Part shown: positions 37,276 through 45,198 of the stretch, piece after piece
How positions within the stretch are numbered: position 1 is the stretch's first letter
How the letters are laid out: every line of letters begins with the position of its first letter
Assembly (NCBI GenBank): GCA_964370645.1
Contig: CAYJJS010000004.1
Location: 25,472-89,471 of the forward strand
From: CAMQRS01 sp964370645
GTDB lineage: Bacteria > Bacillota_I > Bacilli_A > Erysipelotrichales > Erysipelotrichaceae
Reading direction: 5' to 3'
Length of the DNA stretch: 64,000 nucleotides
The notes under the pieces: generated by a model
What the model saw: the letters and a program-made list of their open reading frames with translations, nothing else
What the model was told of the DNA's origin: nothing
Databases searched by the model: none
Translations under genes and position numbers: made by a program

Positions 37276-37365
37276 TTATGATACATAACTGATGATAGCA
37301 CCAATTATTCCTGTAACAAGCCCTATAACATCTCTAACACCCCTAATTTTGATCTACTATATCAT
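37276..37365 (-). pseudogene. Possible decayed peptide gene
   Basis: ATAGGAG and an ATG at 37365 are followed after two codons by two TAG stops. The same frame then continues for 25 codons ending GLVTGIIGAIISYVS, a hydrophobic glycine-rich peptide like a holin or toxin. It may be chance. Confidence 0.25.
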
Positions 37366-37470
37366 AAAGTTGATGCTCCTATTCGTATTAATATTTACCA
37401 CTTTTTATTTGTATTGAAGTATGTATAGCAACACATGTACTTAACACAATTGTTTTAACGTATTATTTTT

Positions 37471-37818
37471 TCATTCTCCTTCCGATTTGTTTTGGAATTC
37501 CTTTAAACCTTTAAAATTAAAATAATCTTCATATATATCAAAAAAGGTTAACATATTTGCTCGTTCTTCTTCTCTATCTTCATCAATATATTTCAATTCA
37601 CTATTTTGCGTAGCTATATAGTACTCTTCATATGTTGAATTATTTAGATCCGGTAAATTATAGTCTTGTTGCATAACTTCTAAATCATCTTCATAAAGCT
37701 TTTTGAATTCCTGCAGCGCATTCTCTCTGATCGGTTTAATGTAAAAAAGATGTACACATACAACTAAGAGAAGTAATGAAACTAAAGTTATACCAATCAT
37801 CTTTATATTTTTTTTCAT
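37471..37818 (-). CDS. Membrane-anchored protein resembling the amidase pro-region
   Basis: 115 residues with one N-terminal membrane anchor (about 7-27) and an outward-facing domain. Residues 45-72 and 91-98 (DLEVMQQDYNL, TFFDIYED) match residues 82-110 and 125-132 of the amidase encoded just upstream (ELEVIQKNMNL, SFFDIYEN). It therefore shares the amidase's N-terminal domain but has no catalytic part. GGAAGGGA precedes its ATG, 26 bp after the amidase stop. It may bind or restrain the amidase, or protect the cell from it; this is inference. Confidence 0.75.
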   Translation of the reverse strand: MKKNIKMIGITLVSLLLLVVCVHLFYIKPIRENALQEFKKLYEDDLEVMQQDYNLPDLNNSTYEEYYIATQNSELKYIDEDREEERANMLTFFDIYEDYFNFKGLKEFQNKSEGE

Positions 37819-37844
37819 AGCATTATCCCTTCCTAGTTAATAGT

Positions 37845-38898
37845 TTACGGATTTCCAATTTTCCACAGAATTCTTGTTGAACCATCATTCACCCAACCTG
37901 TATGTGATGATAATTTGTAATAATTACTTGTATGTTGAGCAATGTATTTAGTATATGAAGATGGTCCATTATTAGCGATATAGCCTATGTGATCTAAATG
38001 TCCATCCCCTCCGAAATCCGCAGCAATAAAATCTCCTTTATTTAGATGTCCTACAAAACTACTCCAATATCGTGTTTGATTCTTTTTCCCCCATTTAGCA
38101 CCAAACATATGAGCATTAATCCATGGTCCATTATATGGCCTCCAATTCGCAACTGTAATCATTCCCCCAGCTCTCGCAATTTGTGAAGCAAAATTCGCAC
38201 AATCTCCGCCTTGAGTATAATAATTGTATGCAGGATTCGGATTATTTGCATATCTAATTGCATAAGTGCTTGCTGCACTCACATTTGGCATTTGTGATAA
38301 TCGTGTCCCTGTTGGAGCTTTCATTAAACCCTCTTGTGAGTTTTCTTGTTCTAAAGATATCAATCGCTCATTATAATCTGGAGAGATACTATCTATTTCG
38401 TATAATAAGTCAGCCTTATTCACTTTATACTCGTTACCCAATTGTTCTTTTAATAACAATAGTTCATCATTATATTCATTATTTTCATAAATATCAAAAA
38501 ATGATAGAACTTCTACTTGATCTTCTGAAGAAAAGATTTCCTCTCCATTTTCCTTAATATAATTGTAATATTGAACATAGTTCTTCTCATTTATTTCTGA
38601 TAAATTCATATTTTTTTGTATGACTTCTAACTCTTTTCCATGCTTTCCTTTAAATTTATTAAGTGATTCATCTCGCTCTTCATACGTGACTAATAAAGAT
38701 ATTTTCTTACCATCAACACTAAAATCACCATTAGTAATAGTTTTTCCCCAAGAAGAGTTTTCATTAATGAATTCTGCCGTTTTATCAGGTGTAGATAAAT
38801 CTGATAAGCAGTTAGGGCTATTTATTTCCTGAGCATTAACAGCCACTATTGATCCAGTAAATAACAACATTCCCACAACAATATTTTTTATATTTCAT
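37845..38898 (-). CDS. Secreted amidase-domain protein, frameshifted in its signal peptide
   Basis: C-terminal Amidase_6-type (NlpC/P60-like) domain with GGDCANFASQ and HLDHIGYI as the Cys-His catalytic motifs (Cys226 and His296 counted from the GTG at 38876). Before it lies a pro-region of about 170 residues related to the next gene's product. AAAAGGAG and an ATG at 38898 are out of frame with the body. Removing one A from the A6 run at 38884-38889 gives a normal signal peptide, MKYKNIVVGMLLFTGSIVAV, ending near Ala-Gln. The alternative GTG at 38876 lacks a ribosome binding site. Phase variation, decay or a sequence error are all possible. Confidence 0.75.
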
Positions 38899-39176
38899 TT
38901 TTGTCTCCTTTTCTTTAAATGTATTTTCCATTAAATTCATGTATATGTATTTATAGCTTTTTATAACTTTTAAAAAAACATATCAATCATCTCCTTTATT
39001 TAATTTTTAATAGCTAGGATTCTAGTGTACACTAACTTTTTAGCATCGTATTATTCATTTATTAGTGCTACTTTTAATAATTATATAATAACATATCCTT
39101 CTGCTTCAAACTAATATCATACACTATTCATGACCAACATACATTTTGAAAGTATATTTTAATATATAATAAGCAA

Positions 39177-39293
39177 TCAGCCAACAAATCCATCTGCGAC
39201 TAACACCTTTGAATTTACTCTCGCCCTTATAGCCATTGTATATGCTTGATTAATACTACCTTTACAAACTCTTTCGAAATGAATGATTCCCAT
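39177..39293 (-). CDS. Doubtful 38-codon frame near the left junction
   Basis: A frame starting MGIIHFERVCKGSINQ and ending VLVADGFVG, which faintly recalls the DGIVG of peptidoglycan-binding repeats. The ribosome binding site is weak (AAGG). It may be a gene remnant. The rest of the 460 bp from 38899 to 39357 is AT-rich without other genes. Confidence 0.25.
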   Translation of the reverse strand: MGIIHFERVCKGSINQAYTMAIRARVNSKVLVADGFVG

Positions 39294-39335
39294 AATTTTG
39301 CTAACCTTTCAGTACAAATTTGATATTTTAGTTAC

Positions 39336-39360
39336 TGACAACGCTTATATTATGTTGTCA
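39336..39360. repeat. Inverted repeat beside the left junction
   Basis: TGACAAC (39336-39342) and GTTGTCA (39354-39360) are separated by 11 bp and lie 17 bp from the CATG junction. It may be a binding site for the recombinase or its partner. Confidence 0.5.
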
Positions 39361-40539
39361 CTTTTTCTTTGTTTCACATGTAGCCTTTCCAACAATTCCA
39401 TCTACGGTTAGTGCGAATTGACGTTGTACAATTTCTACTGCTGCCTTTGTGGCAGGGCCATAAATACCATCTACTGGGAAAATAGGTGTGATTGCAGGAT
39501 AGTTTAAGGCAATCGCATTCAGTTGTTTTTGAATCGTTGTAACATCCAATCCACTACTTCCCAGTTGTAATGGAACACCAGGATAAGAAGATGTGATAAG
39601 TTCAACATTATTTGTTGTTACTAGTGAGATACTATCTCCATAGTAAAACTGTAAAATTTCAAAAGCGCTATACCCTTGTAAAGCCAAATCCTGTGTCCCC
39701 CATTGTTTCAAACCTGGACAATCTGCAATTTTCCCATCACAATATTCTGCATAAAAGGGTTCACTGAAATCTGCTTTCTGTATATACGTATTAAATATAT
39801 CATCCACAATCTCTGAGATATTATCATAAATATTACGATCCTTAATAAAGTATTGGTCAAATCCTGTATTATTTGTAATCGTGTAATTATACCCCTTACT
39901 TGGATACCACTCTGTATACACTCGATTCAATACTAATGAAATTTGACAATAAATATTCGCTCGTAGTGACTCCTCTTCCCATGTAGGATAAATTTCACTA
40001 CAAGCAACATTTTTCACATACGAAATAAAGTCCACATTCACATCTTCAGCATTACTTGTGGGTGAGCCTAAATGTACCGTTACTGTTTTAGGAATAATTA
40101 CATTTCCTAAAATTCTCGTTAAATTGCGAAAACCTGCCTCTGCATTTGTATCATAATTACTAAGCAAAGGATGATCTGGTATATAGCTAACTTTTTTAAT
40201 TACTTCTCTTGTTTTATTAGGAATCAAGTTCAGAGGCAAAGTTGTATAAATTGTATCAAAAATTTGTACATTCACAACCTCTAAAACCTCATAGCCATTC
40301 GCCTTTACTTCTACATTGTATCTTTGATACGTTCTTTCTCTATTGTTTTCATCTAGTGACAAATCCTTACTAGGTGCTTCTAATGGAATGTATGGTGTCT
40401 CACCATTTACATCTGTAATATAAAACGATTCACTACTCACCTGATCATCTTCAATCAAGTAAATTCTTACCATCGCTTCCGATATTGGAAATGCCTCTTT
40501 CGCACTTGTCACAAATACTCTTAAATATCCACTCGGCAT
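39358..40539 (-). CDS. 5' half of a split SleC-like gene: N-terminal, SpoIID-like and first peptidoglycan-binding domains
   Basis: 393 codons, of which 387 belong to the host gene. Residues 1-110 form a transthyretin-like domain (GYLRVFVTSAKEAFPI), 130-300 a SpoIID-like domain (ISYVKNVACSEIYPTWEEESLRA region), and 319-387 a peptidoglycan-binding repeat cut at DGIVGKAT. The N-terminus resembles SleC, the germination enzyme that degrades spore cortex in clostridia; the lytic residues cannot be confirmed. The start at 40539 fits the family and has GGGGGGA upstream, but that site lies within an 18-bp hairpin. The element truncates it before the conserved Trp. Confidence 0.82.
   Translation of the reverse strand: MPSGYLRVFVTSAKEAFPISEAMVRIYLIEDDQVSSESFYITDVNGETPYIPLEAPSKDLSLDENNRERTYQRYNVEVKANGYEVLEVVNVQIFDTIYTTLPLNLIPNKTREVIKKVSYIPDHPLLSNYDTNAEAGFRNLTRILGNVIIPKTVTVHLGSPTSNAEDVNVDFISYVKNVACSEIYPTWEEESLRANIYCQISLVLNRVYTEWYPSKGYNYTITNNTGFDQYFIKDRNIYDNISEIVDDIFNTYIQKADFSEPFYAEYCDGKIADCPGLKQWGTQDLALQGYSAFEILQFYYGDSISLVTTNNVELITSSYPGVPLQLGSSGLDVTTIQKQLNAIALNYPAITPIFPVDGIYGPATKAAVEIVQRQFALTVDGIVGKATCETKKK
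39377..39380 (-). other. Element junction (left side, attL-like)
   Basis: On the minus strand, host sequence GTTGGAAAGGCTA meets CATG and then element sequence TGAAACAAAGAAAAAG. The host frame is pushed into six foreign codons and a TGA. Joining to the other junction gives codons for GKATWYKI. Confidence 0.75.
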
Positions 40540-40540
40540 A

Positions 40541-40579
40541 AAAATCCCCCCTAACATACAATATGTTAGAGAGGATTTT
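40541..40579 (-). terminator. Long hairpin touching the SleC-like start codon
   Basis: AAAATCCTCTCTAACATA pairs with TATGTTAGGGGGGATTTT (18 bp, two G-U pairs) around a three-base loop. It ends one base before the ATG at 40539 and buries the ribosome binding site. It follows the DUF2779 gene by 28 bp, so it also works as that gene's terminator. Confidence 0.75.
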
Positions 40580-40607
40580 ACGTAAAGGTATGTGCCTAAT
40601 TGAGGCA

Positions 40608-42071
40608 TCAATACCCTCTTTGTTTTAGTTGTGTTCGTATGAAATGATATACCAAATACGTTGCATAGGTATCCATAGCACAATATGCTAATAATTGTTT
40701 TATGGTTTGGGTATCGTCTTCACTCACATTTTCCATCATTCGATACTTTCTTACAGCTTCTAACCCATGTGTAATATCCAAGTCTTCATAGTTATAATCC
40801 GTAAAAATAGATACTATTTTCTTTAGTGAATACATCCCTTCCATACGTACATCATAAATCAATCCACTCGCGAACGGAATCGCAATATCGATCATACGTT
40901 TCCATATGTGTTGTAACGCATCAGCATAGGATGGAAATTGTTTTGCGAGTTGAGTAAGGCGTAGCTTTTCTCCCCCTTCCACATTAAAACAAACTATGCT
41001 TTTTGTATCTTTTAAATCGTCTAATAAAGATTGAATAAAGGCTTCCCTACAATCCTTTTTACCCAAATATTCACGATGTTCCAAACGTCCATCTTCATAT
41101 TCAATATGCAAAGAATATTGAAATGTTAATACATCATAAGGCTTCATACCATCAAAAGGAGGGAATGCATACGTTTCCCACTCAAAATCTAAATACGCAA
41201 TTGGATATTGTACATCACCTAAGAACATATCAATTGCACTTGCATCGAAAAACATTTGTTTACTCGTTGCTGCAATATATTGTGCATATTGATGTCTAGT
41301 TCCCTCAATTGCTGCAAAATCCAAATCCTCAATATAGCGAATTCCACTCTCATACATATCGAATTTATGTTTACTAGAAATTAGGTTTAAGATAGAAGTT
41401 GGTTCCTCTTTTATATGAAAACATAAATTAAAATAAGGACACTTCCCCCTTCTAGTACATACATTCGTTCTTTTCTTACTTATTTCTGGCTCTATCTTCA
41501 ATATGTTCATATGCTGTAATGTGTTGCTCAAATCTCTTGTATATCGTTGTAATAGACATGAAATCTTTTGGCCTACTTTATTCTTATCACTATAAAAAGA
41601 ATCATTAATAATCAATAACGCATCCACATCATACTCACCCTGTCTTACATATTGTGAATTTAAATGTATTGCATACACTTCTTTGATTTCTATTTGTAAT
41701 GCATTACACACCCATAATGCATCAGCAATACTTTGTGCTTCTCCCTCTTTCGGATAACACGAAGGATATAAAAAATAAGCGATATATGCAGTATCTTGCT
41801 TTATTAATATTGGAATACGAACATGTAGATTTTGATGTTGTAAAGATACCTTTACAAAGACATCATAATCCTTCATTGCTTCAAAAAAAACACTATTATC
41901 ATGTACATGACTTCCTCTAAAATAATTAGAGATACGTAATTTTTCTAAACTTAAATCATATATATTTTCATTATAATATATAAATGGTAAATATGGTTGG
42001 GGTTTACGCAAGCTCCACCACAACATTTTTTCACATCGATCATACTGTTTTACATCTTTAATTTGCCACAT
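40608..42071 (-). CDS. DUF2779 protein, RecB/Cas4-like and exonuclease-like
   Basis: 487 residues. The C-terminal DUF2779 domain has DEDD-exonuclease-like motifs: YLDFEWETYAFPPFDGMKPYD, IVCFNVEGGEKLRL and YCAMDTYATYLV. The N-terminal half has a CxxRGxCPYFxLC cysteine cluster (CTRRGKCPYFNLC) like the iron-sulfur Cas4/AddB group. A DNA-processing role is likely, but the substrate is unknown. I start at 42071, where AGAGG precedes the ATG. Confidence 0.75.
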   Translation of the reverse strand: MWQIKDVKQYDRCEKMLWWSLRKPQPYLPFIYYNENIYDLSLEKLRISNYFRGSHVHDNSVFFEAMKDYDVFVKVSLQHQNLHVRIPILIKQDTAYIAYFLYPSCYPKEGEAQSIADALWVCNALQIEIKEVYAIHLNSQYVRQGEYDVDALLIINDSFYSDKNKVGQKISCLLQRYTRDLSNTLQHMNILKIEPEISKKRTNVCTRRGKCPYFNLCFHIKEEPTSILNLISSKHKFDMYESGIRYIEDLDFAAIEGTRHQYAQYIAATSKQMFFDASAIDMFLGDVQYPIAYLDFEWETYAFPPFDGMKPYDVLTFQYSLHIEYEDGRLEHREYLGKKDCREAFIQSLLDDLKDTKSIVCFNVEGGEKLRLTQLAKQFPSYADALQHIWKRMIDIAIPFASGLIYDVRMEGMYSLKKIVSIFTDYNYEDLDITHGLEAVRKYRMMENVSEDDTQTIKQLLAYCAMDTYATYLVYHFIRTQLKQRGY

Positions 42072-42134
42072 ACATAACCTCTTCTTGGCTACCATTATAG
42101 CACACATCAATTATGAAAGGAAAACAATATCGTA

Positions 42135-42162
42135 ATAAAAAACCTCAGTTTCCACCAAGGTT
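42135..42162 (-). terminator. Terminator of the small membrane protein gene
   Basis: AACCTTGG and CTGAGGTT (two G-U pairs), six-base loop, then a T run on the minus strand. Confidence 0.65.
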
Positions 42163-42376
42163 AATTGTACTCTTTTTGCAAAGATGCTGTTTGTATTTGT
42201 TGCATTTGTTGCATATCTTCATTCATTGTTTCTATGATTGTTTGTTGTTTATCTAATACATTTGTATAGAAATGATCTTGTGCAAAGTTTCCTCCAAGTG
42301 AGATAATTGCTAATGCACTCACAAATAATATATAACAGTTTTTTACATTTACTTTTCTTTTTTTAATCGTTTTCAT
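42161..42376 (-). CDS. Small SOS-type membrane protein, possible division inhibitor
   Basis: 71 residues: basic N-terminus (KKRKVNVKN), one membrane segment (about 12-30) and an outward-facing Gln-rich helix. It is divergent from a LexA-like repressor and its promoter contains that repressor's repeats. In Bacillus lexA is divergent from yneA, encoding a short membrane division inhibitor; size, topology and position match, but this one has no LysM domain. AAGGAG precedes the ATG. The division role is inference. Confidence 0.7.
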   Translation of the reverse strand: MKTIKKRKVNVKNCYILFVSALAIISLGGNFAQDHFYTNVLDKQQTIIETMNEDMQQMQQIQTASLQKEYN

Positions 42377-42389
42377 ACAAGTTCTCCTT

Positions 42390-42479
42390 TTGTTGAATAT
42401 TTGTCTACACCCATATAGTACATTTTTGTAGAATATTTGTCAACAATTTGTTGAATTTTTGTCTACAAACCTATATAAT
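42390..42479. promoter_or_regulatory. Three LexA-like operators with divergent promoters
   Basis: Operators TTGTTGAATATTTGTCTACA (42390-42409), TTGTAGAATATTTGTCAACA (42426-42445) and TTGTTGAATTTTTGTCTACA (42448-42467) share TGTWGA-N7-TCWACA. Plus promoter: TTGAAT (42451-42456), 17-bp spacer, TATAAT (42474-42479), with its -35 in operator 3. Minus promoter: TTGACA in operator 2, 17-bp spacer, TACTAT, with operator 1 downstream. Confidence 0.85.
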
Positions 42480-42503
42480 GTACATAAGAAATGGAGTGAT
42501 ATT

Positions 42504-43133
42504 ATGAGTATTGGAAATCGAATCCGTTTACGTAGAGAGTCTTTAGGACTATCTCAAGACGAATTAGCGAAGCGCTTAGGTTACAAATCTAGATCTTCTG
42601 TAAATAAGATTGAAATTGAAGATCGTGCTATCCCACAAAATAAAATTAAGCAAATTGCTGAGATTTTAGAAACAACAACGGATTATATTATGGGATGGGA
42701 ACAACCACCTATACCTATGGTAAATGAATTTCATGAGATTCCTATCTATGATGCACTTTCTTGTGGTATTGGAGGTGTTGTGGAAGAGTATGCGCAAGAA
42801 CACTTTGTACTTCCTCTATCTATGTTAAAAACAAATAAAGAGTACTTTGCCAATTATGCAAATGGAGATAGCATGATTGAAGAAGCGATCTTCGATCAAG
42901 ACTTATTAATTTTTGAAAAAACACAAGTGTTACGCAATGGAGATATTGGTAGTTTCATTATTGATGATGAAGCAGCTACTTGTAAAACCTACTATCGTGA
43001 TGCGAAAAGTGGAGAAATTCAATTGCTTCCTGCAAACTCAAATTATGAACCCATTATCATTCATCCCCAAAATACTTCTTTTCGTATTTTAGGAAAACTT
43101 GCATTAACAATTCGTAATCATCAAAGGAGCTAA
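42504..43133 (+). CDS. XRE-S24 LexA-like repressor
   Basis: 209 residues. XRE helix-turn-helix (about 5-60: LSQDELAKRLGYKSRSSVNKIE) in place of LexA's winged helix, then an S24 domain with a Cys87-Gly88 cleavage bond, Ser123 (NGDSM) and Lys161 (TCKTYY). It probably represses itself and the small membrane protein through the repeats between them, and is cleaved after DNA damage. I start at 42504, preceded by GGAGTG. It may be this organism's SOS regulator or a prophage-derived one. Confidence 0.85.
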   Translation: MSIGNRIRLRRESLGLSQDELAKRLGYKSRSSVNKIEIEDRAIPQNKIKQIAEILETTTDYIMGWEQPPIPMVNEFHEIPIYDALSCGIGGVVEEYAQEHFVLPLSMLKTNKEYFANYANGDSMIEEAIFDQDLLIFEKTQVLRNGDIGSFIIDDEAATCKTYYRDAKSGEIQLLPANSNYEPIIIHPQNTSFRILGKLALTIRNHQRS

Positions 43134-44095
43134 GCTCCTTTTTTCGTATATACTTGCATCATTTTCACTAATTCATTTTGCAACTCTTCTCTTATATCAA
43201 TTGGAGCAATCACTTCACACTCACTTTGTAAAGACATTAAGAAAGATAATAGCTGCGCTCTTCCCTCATATAAGAAGCGAATATGTAATTGTCCATTTTC
43301 ATAATGTTTATATAATACATATTCCGTTATATTTTCATCCAATAATTTTGCTTGTACACCTGTTACGCGTATCTCAACTTCGATACGTTCTTTCATCAAA
43401 GAGGATTTCCCAACGTGTTCACTCACCTTAAAATCATAATCACGAGCAAAGGTTTTTGATAATATACGAACCTCTGACATTCGATTTTCTATAATTTTAA
43501 AATGCTTAAACAAGTAAGACTGTGGATCACTCACATCATATCCCAATAGATAAACACCACTCTTATTCACTAACACTTCATAAGGATGTACTACCTTTTG
43601 TTTTACATGCTCACTTTGTAAAGAAGTATATGCAAAGCTAATACATTGCATATTATTTTTTGCTTGATAAATCGTATCCACCATCTTTTTAACACTATCG
43701 CTCATCCCACTATTTTGACTGCTAAAATACACTGTATCTTTAGAATTATCCACTTGTTTATTTCTTGCTTGCAACTTCATCATGGCTTGTTCAAACATAG
43801 GATAGTGAATAAACTCTTTTTGTAAAGATAAGTAGTTTACACTATTCTCAATGGCTTCATACTCCTCTTTGCTAAGTTGTAGTGAAGGAAACAGTACCTG
43901 TTCATTCAATACATATCCACCATATTTACCTCGTGTAGAATCAATCATATACCCTGCTGTTTCAATCTCTTTTTTAAACTCTAATACATTTCTTGGATTA
44001 CTCTCCAACATTTGTGCAAGTTCATATCGATTAATTGGTTTTTTTCTTCCAGCTAATATTTGTAACATTTTTATAACTAACGCACTTCGATTCAT
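43130..44095 (-). CDS. WYL-domain transcriptional regulator
   Basis: 321 residues: a winged helix (about 1-60, KPINRYELAQMLESNPRNVLEFKKEIE), a WYL ligand-binding domain (about 140-215, with SFAYTS and YLLGYD) and a C-terminal WCX-like part. WYL proteins sense small molecules or nucleic acids, often in stress responses. It converges on the LexA-like gene with a 4-bp overlap of the stops. Its target is unknown. Confidence 0.83.
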   Translation of the reverse strand: MNRSALVIKMLQILAGRKKPINRYELAQMLESNPRNVLEFKKEIETAGYMIDSTRGKYGGYVLNEQVLFPSLQLSKEEYEAIENSVNYLSLQKEFIHYPMFEQAMMKLQARNKQVDNSKDTVYFSSQNSGMSDSVKKMVDTIYQAKNNMQCISFAYTSLQSEHVKQKVVHPYEVLVNKSGVYLLGYDVSDPQSYLFKHFKIIENRMSEVRILSKTFARDYDFKVSEHVGKSSLMKERIEVEIRVTGVQAKLLDENITEYVLYKHYENGQLHIRFLYEGRAQLLSFLMSLQSECEVIAPIDIREELQNELVKMMQVYTKKGA

Positions 44096-44254
44096 CTTAA
44101 CCTCCTCATATAACCACTCCTTCCTTGGTTATATCTTACTATTAATTGTAACATTATTTATGTAACTTAAGAAGTTATTAATTCACGTATTGTTCACAAA
44201 TTATTCCTTTTACTATCACATTGTAAAGATATACTATATACAAGGAGGCACAAT

Positions 44255-44683
44255 ATGAAACATGGACTTAGCTTGCTCAATAATATGTGTTTTGTTACCC
44301 TTAATATAATAAATACTAACACAGTGCTCTTTCTATGTTTTTGTCTTGTATGCCTGCTTATACAAGTAACTTTCTCCTTTAAAGAAATACAAACCCTTTA
44401 TAAAAAATGGTTACTTACAACTTGTAATAAACATGAAGAATACGTCTTATATTATTTATGCATCAATATTCTACTCATGACTTTATGTTTACTTACAAAT
44501 CTATTCTACTTTTATTCTTATACGATTAACCCATTCTCCCAAATGTCTTCCCTATGGTTAATCACTTCGACGCTTTGCTTCAATATATACCTGTTTATAA
44601 CAGTTCTTTCCCTAGTATATATTGTACTAAGATTCGGTTTTAAAAAAATAAAAAGTAGTATAAACGCAATAAAGCACAAGTGA
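44255..44683 (+). CDS. Membrane protein of unknown function
   Basis: 142 residues with three to four hydrophobic segments (about 22-42, 65-85, 95-130), rich in Cys, Leu and Tyr, with a basic tail. AAGGAGG precedes the ATG. Single-gene unit. I do not recognise the family. Confidence 0.65.
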   Translation: MKHGLSLLNNMCFVTLNIINTNTVLFLCFCLVCLLIQVTFSFKEIQTLYKKWLLTTCNKHEEYVLYYLCINILLMTLCLLTNLFYFYSYTINPFSQMSSLWLITSTLCFNIYLFITVLSLVYIVLRFGFKKIKSSINAIKHK

Positions 44684-44699
44684 AATTCACTTGTGCTTT
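44671..44699. terminator. Bidirectional terminator between convergent genes
   Basis: AAAGCACAAGTGAA and TTCACTTGTGCTTT form a 14-bp stem, shared by the membrane protein and the lipoprotein gene. Confidence 0.9.
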
Positions 44700-45159
44700 A
44701 TTGCATTTTATATTGTGTAAAACTTTTTTCTAATGATTCAAATTGTGTTTCGCCATCATACATCATAATAAAATTACCATTCACAAGTGCGTTATAATTT
44801 TTTAACTCACCATTTTGCTCTGCACTCAATGTCCCATCACTTTCAGCTTCTTGTAGTACTTGTTGCATCGCTTCATCACTTGGATCTAAATGATATAAAT
44901 AGATGTATTCATTTTCATACATAAAAGAATACCCTTCTTTTGCTGCAAAGTTAATTTCCTCAATGATTGTTTTTTCTGCATAAGGAATTTGCTGTGCATC
45001 GAAATGTACAAACATATTTTCTAATGAATCATTACTATCAACGACCTCTTCTTTTTCTGTCTCTTCTACTTGTGTATCTTGATTTTCTTCTTCACGCATA
45101 AACATGCTACATCCACTTAAACAAACAACACAAAATAATAATAGTATCTTCTTTTTCAT
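44698..45159 (-). CDS. Putative lipoprotein
   Basis: 153 residues with a lipoprotein signal: basic start, hydrophobic core and lipobox LSGC at about 14-17. A Glu/Asp-rich linker follows, then a domain of unknown family. It is the last gene before the terminator, downstream of the ABC transporter genes, so it could be an associated lipoprotein; no other sequence evidence supports that. Confidence 0.72.
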   Translation of the reverse strand: MKKKILLLFCVVCLSGCSMFMREEENQDTQVEETEKEEVVDSNDSLENMFVHFDAQQIPYAEKTIIEEINFAAKEGYSFMYENEYIYLYHLDPSDEAMQQVLQEAESDGTLSAEQNGELKNYNALVNGNFIMMYDGETQFESLEKSFTQYKMQ

Positions 45160-45198
45160 ACTCGCCTCCTATAGGTAGTATGGATTGAAATATGTATT

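Larger units (their letters stand above)
34731..39376 (-). mobile_element. 4,646-bp serine-recombinase element inside the SleC-like gene
   Basis: Bounded by CATG at 34731-34734 and at 39377-39380. The flanking gene halves are in frame when one CATG is removed with the insert. All carried genes run on the minus strand, like the host gene: a secreted amidase, a membrane protein resembling the amidase pro-region, a small membrane protein, a 40-residue protein and the recombinase next to the right-hand junction. There are no terminal inverted repeats, as expected for a serine-integrase element. Confidence 0.85.
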
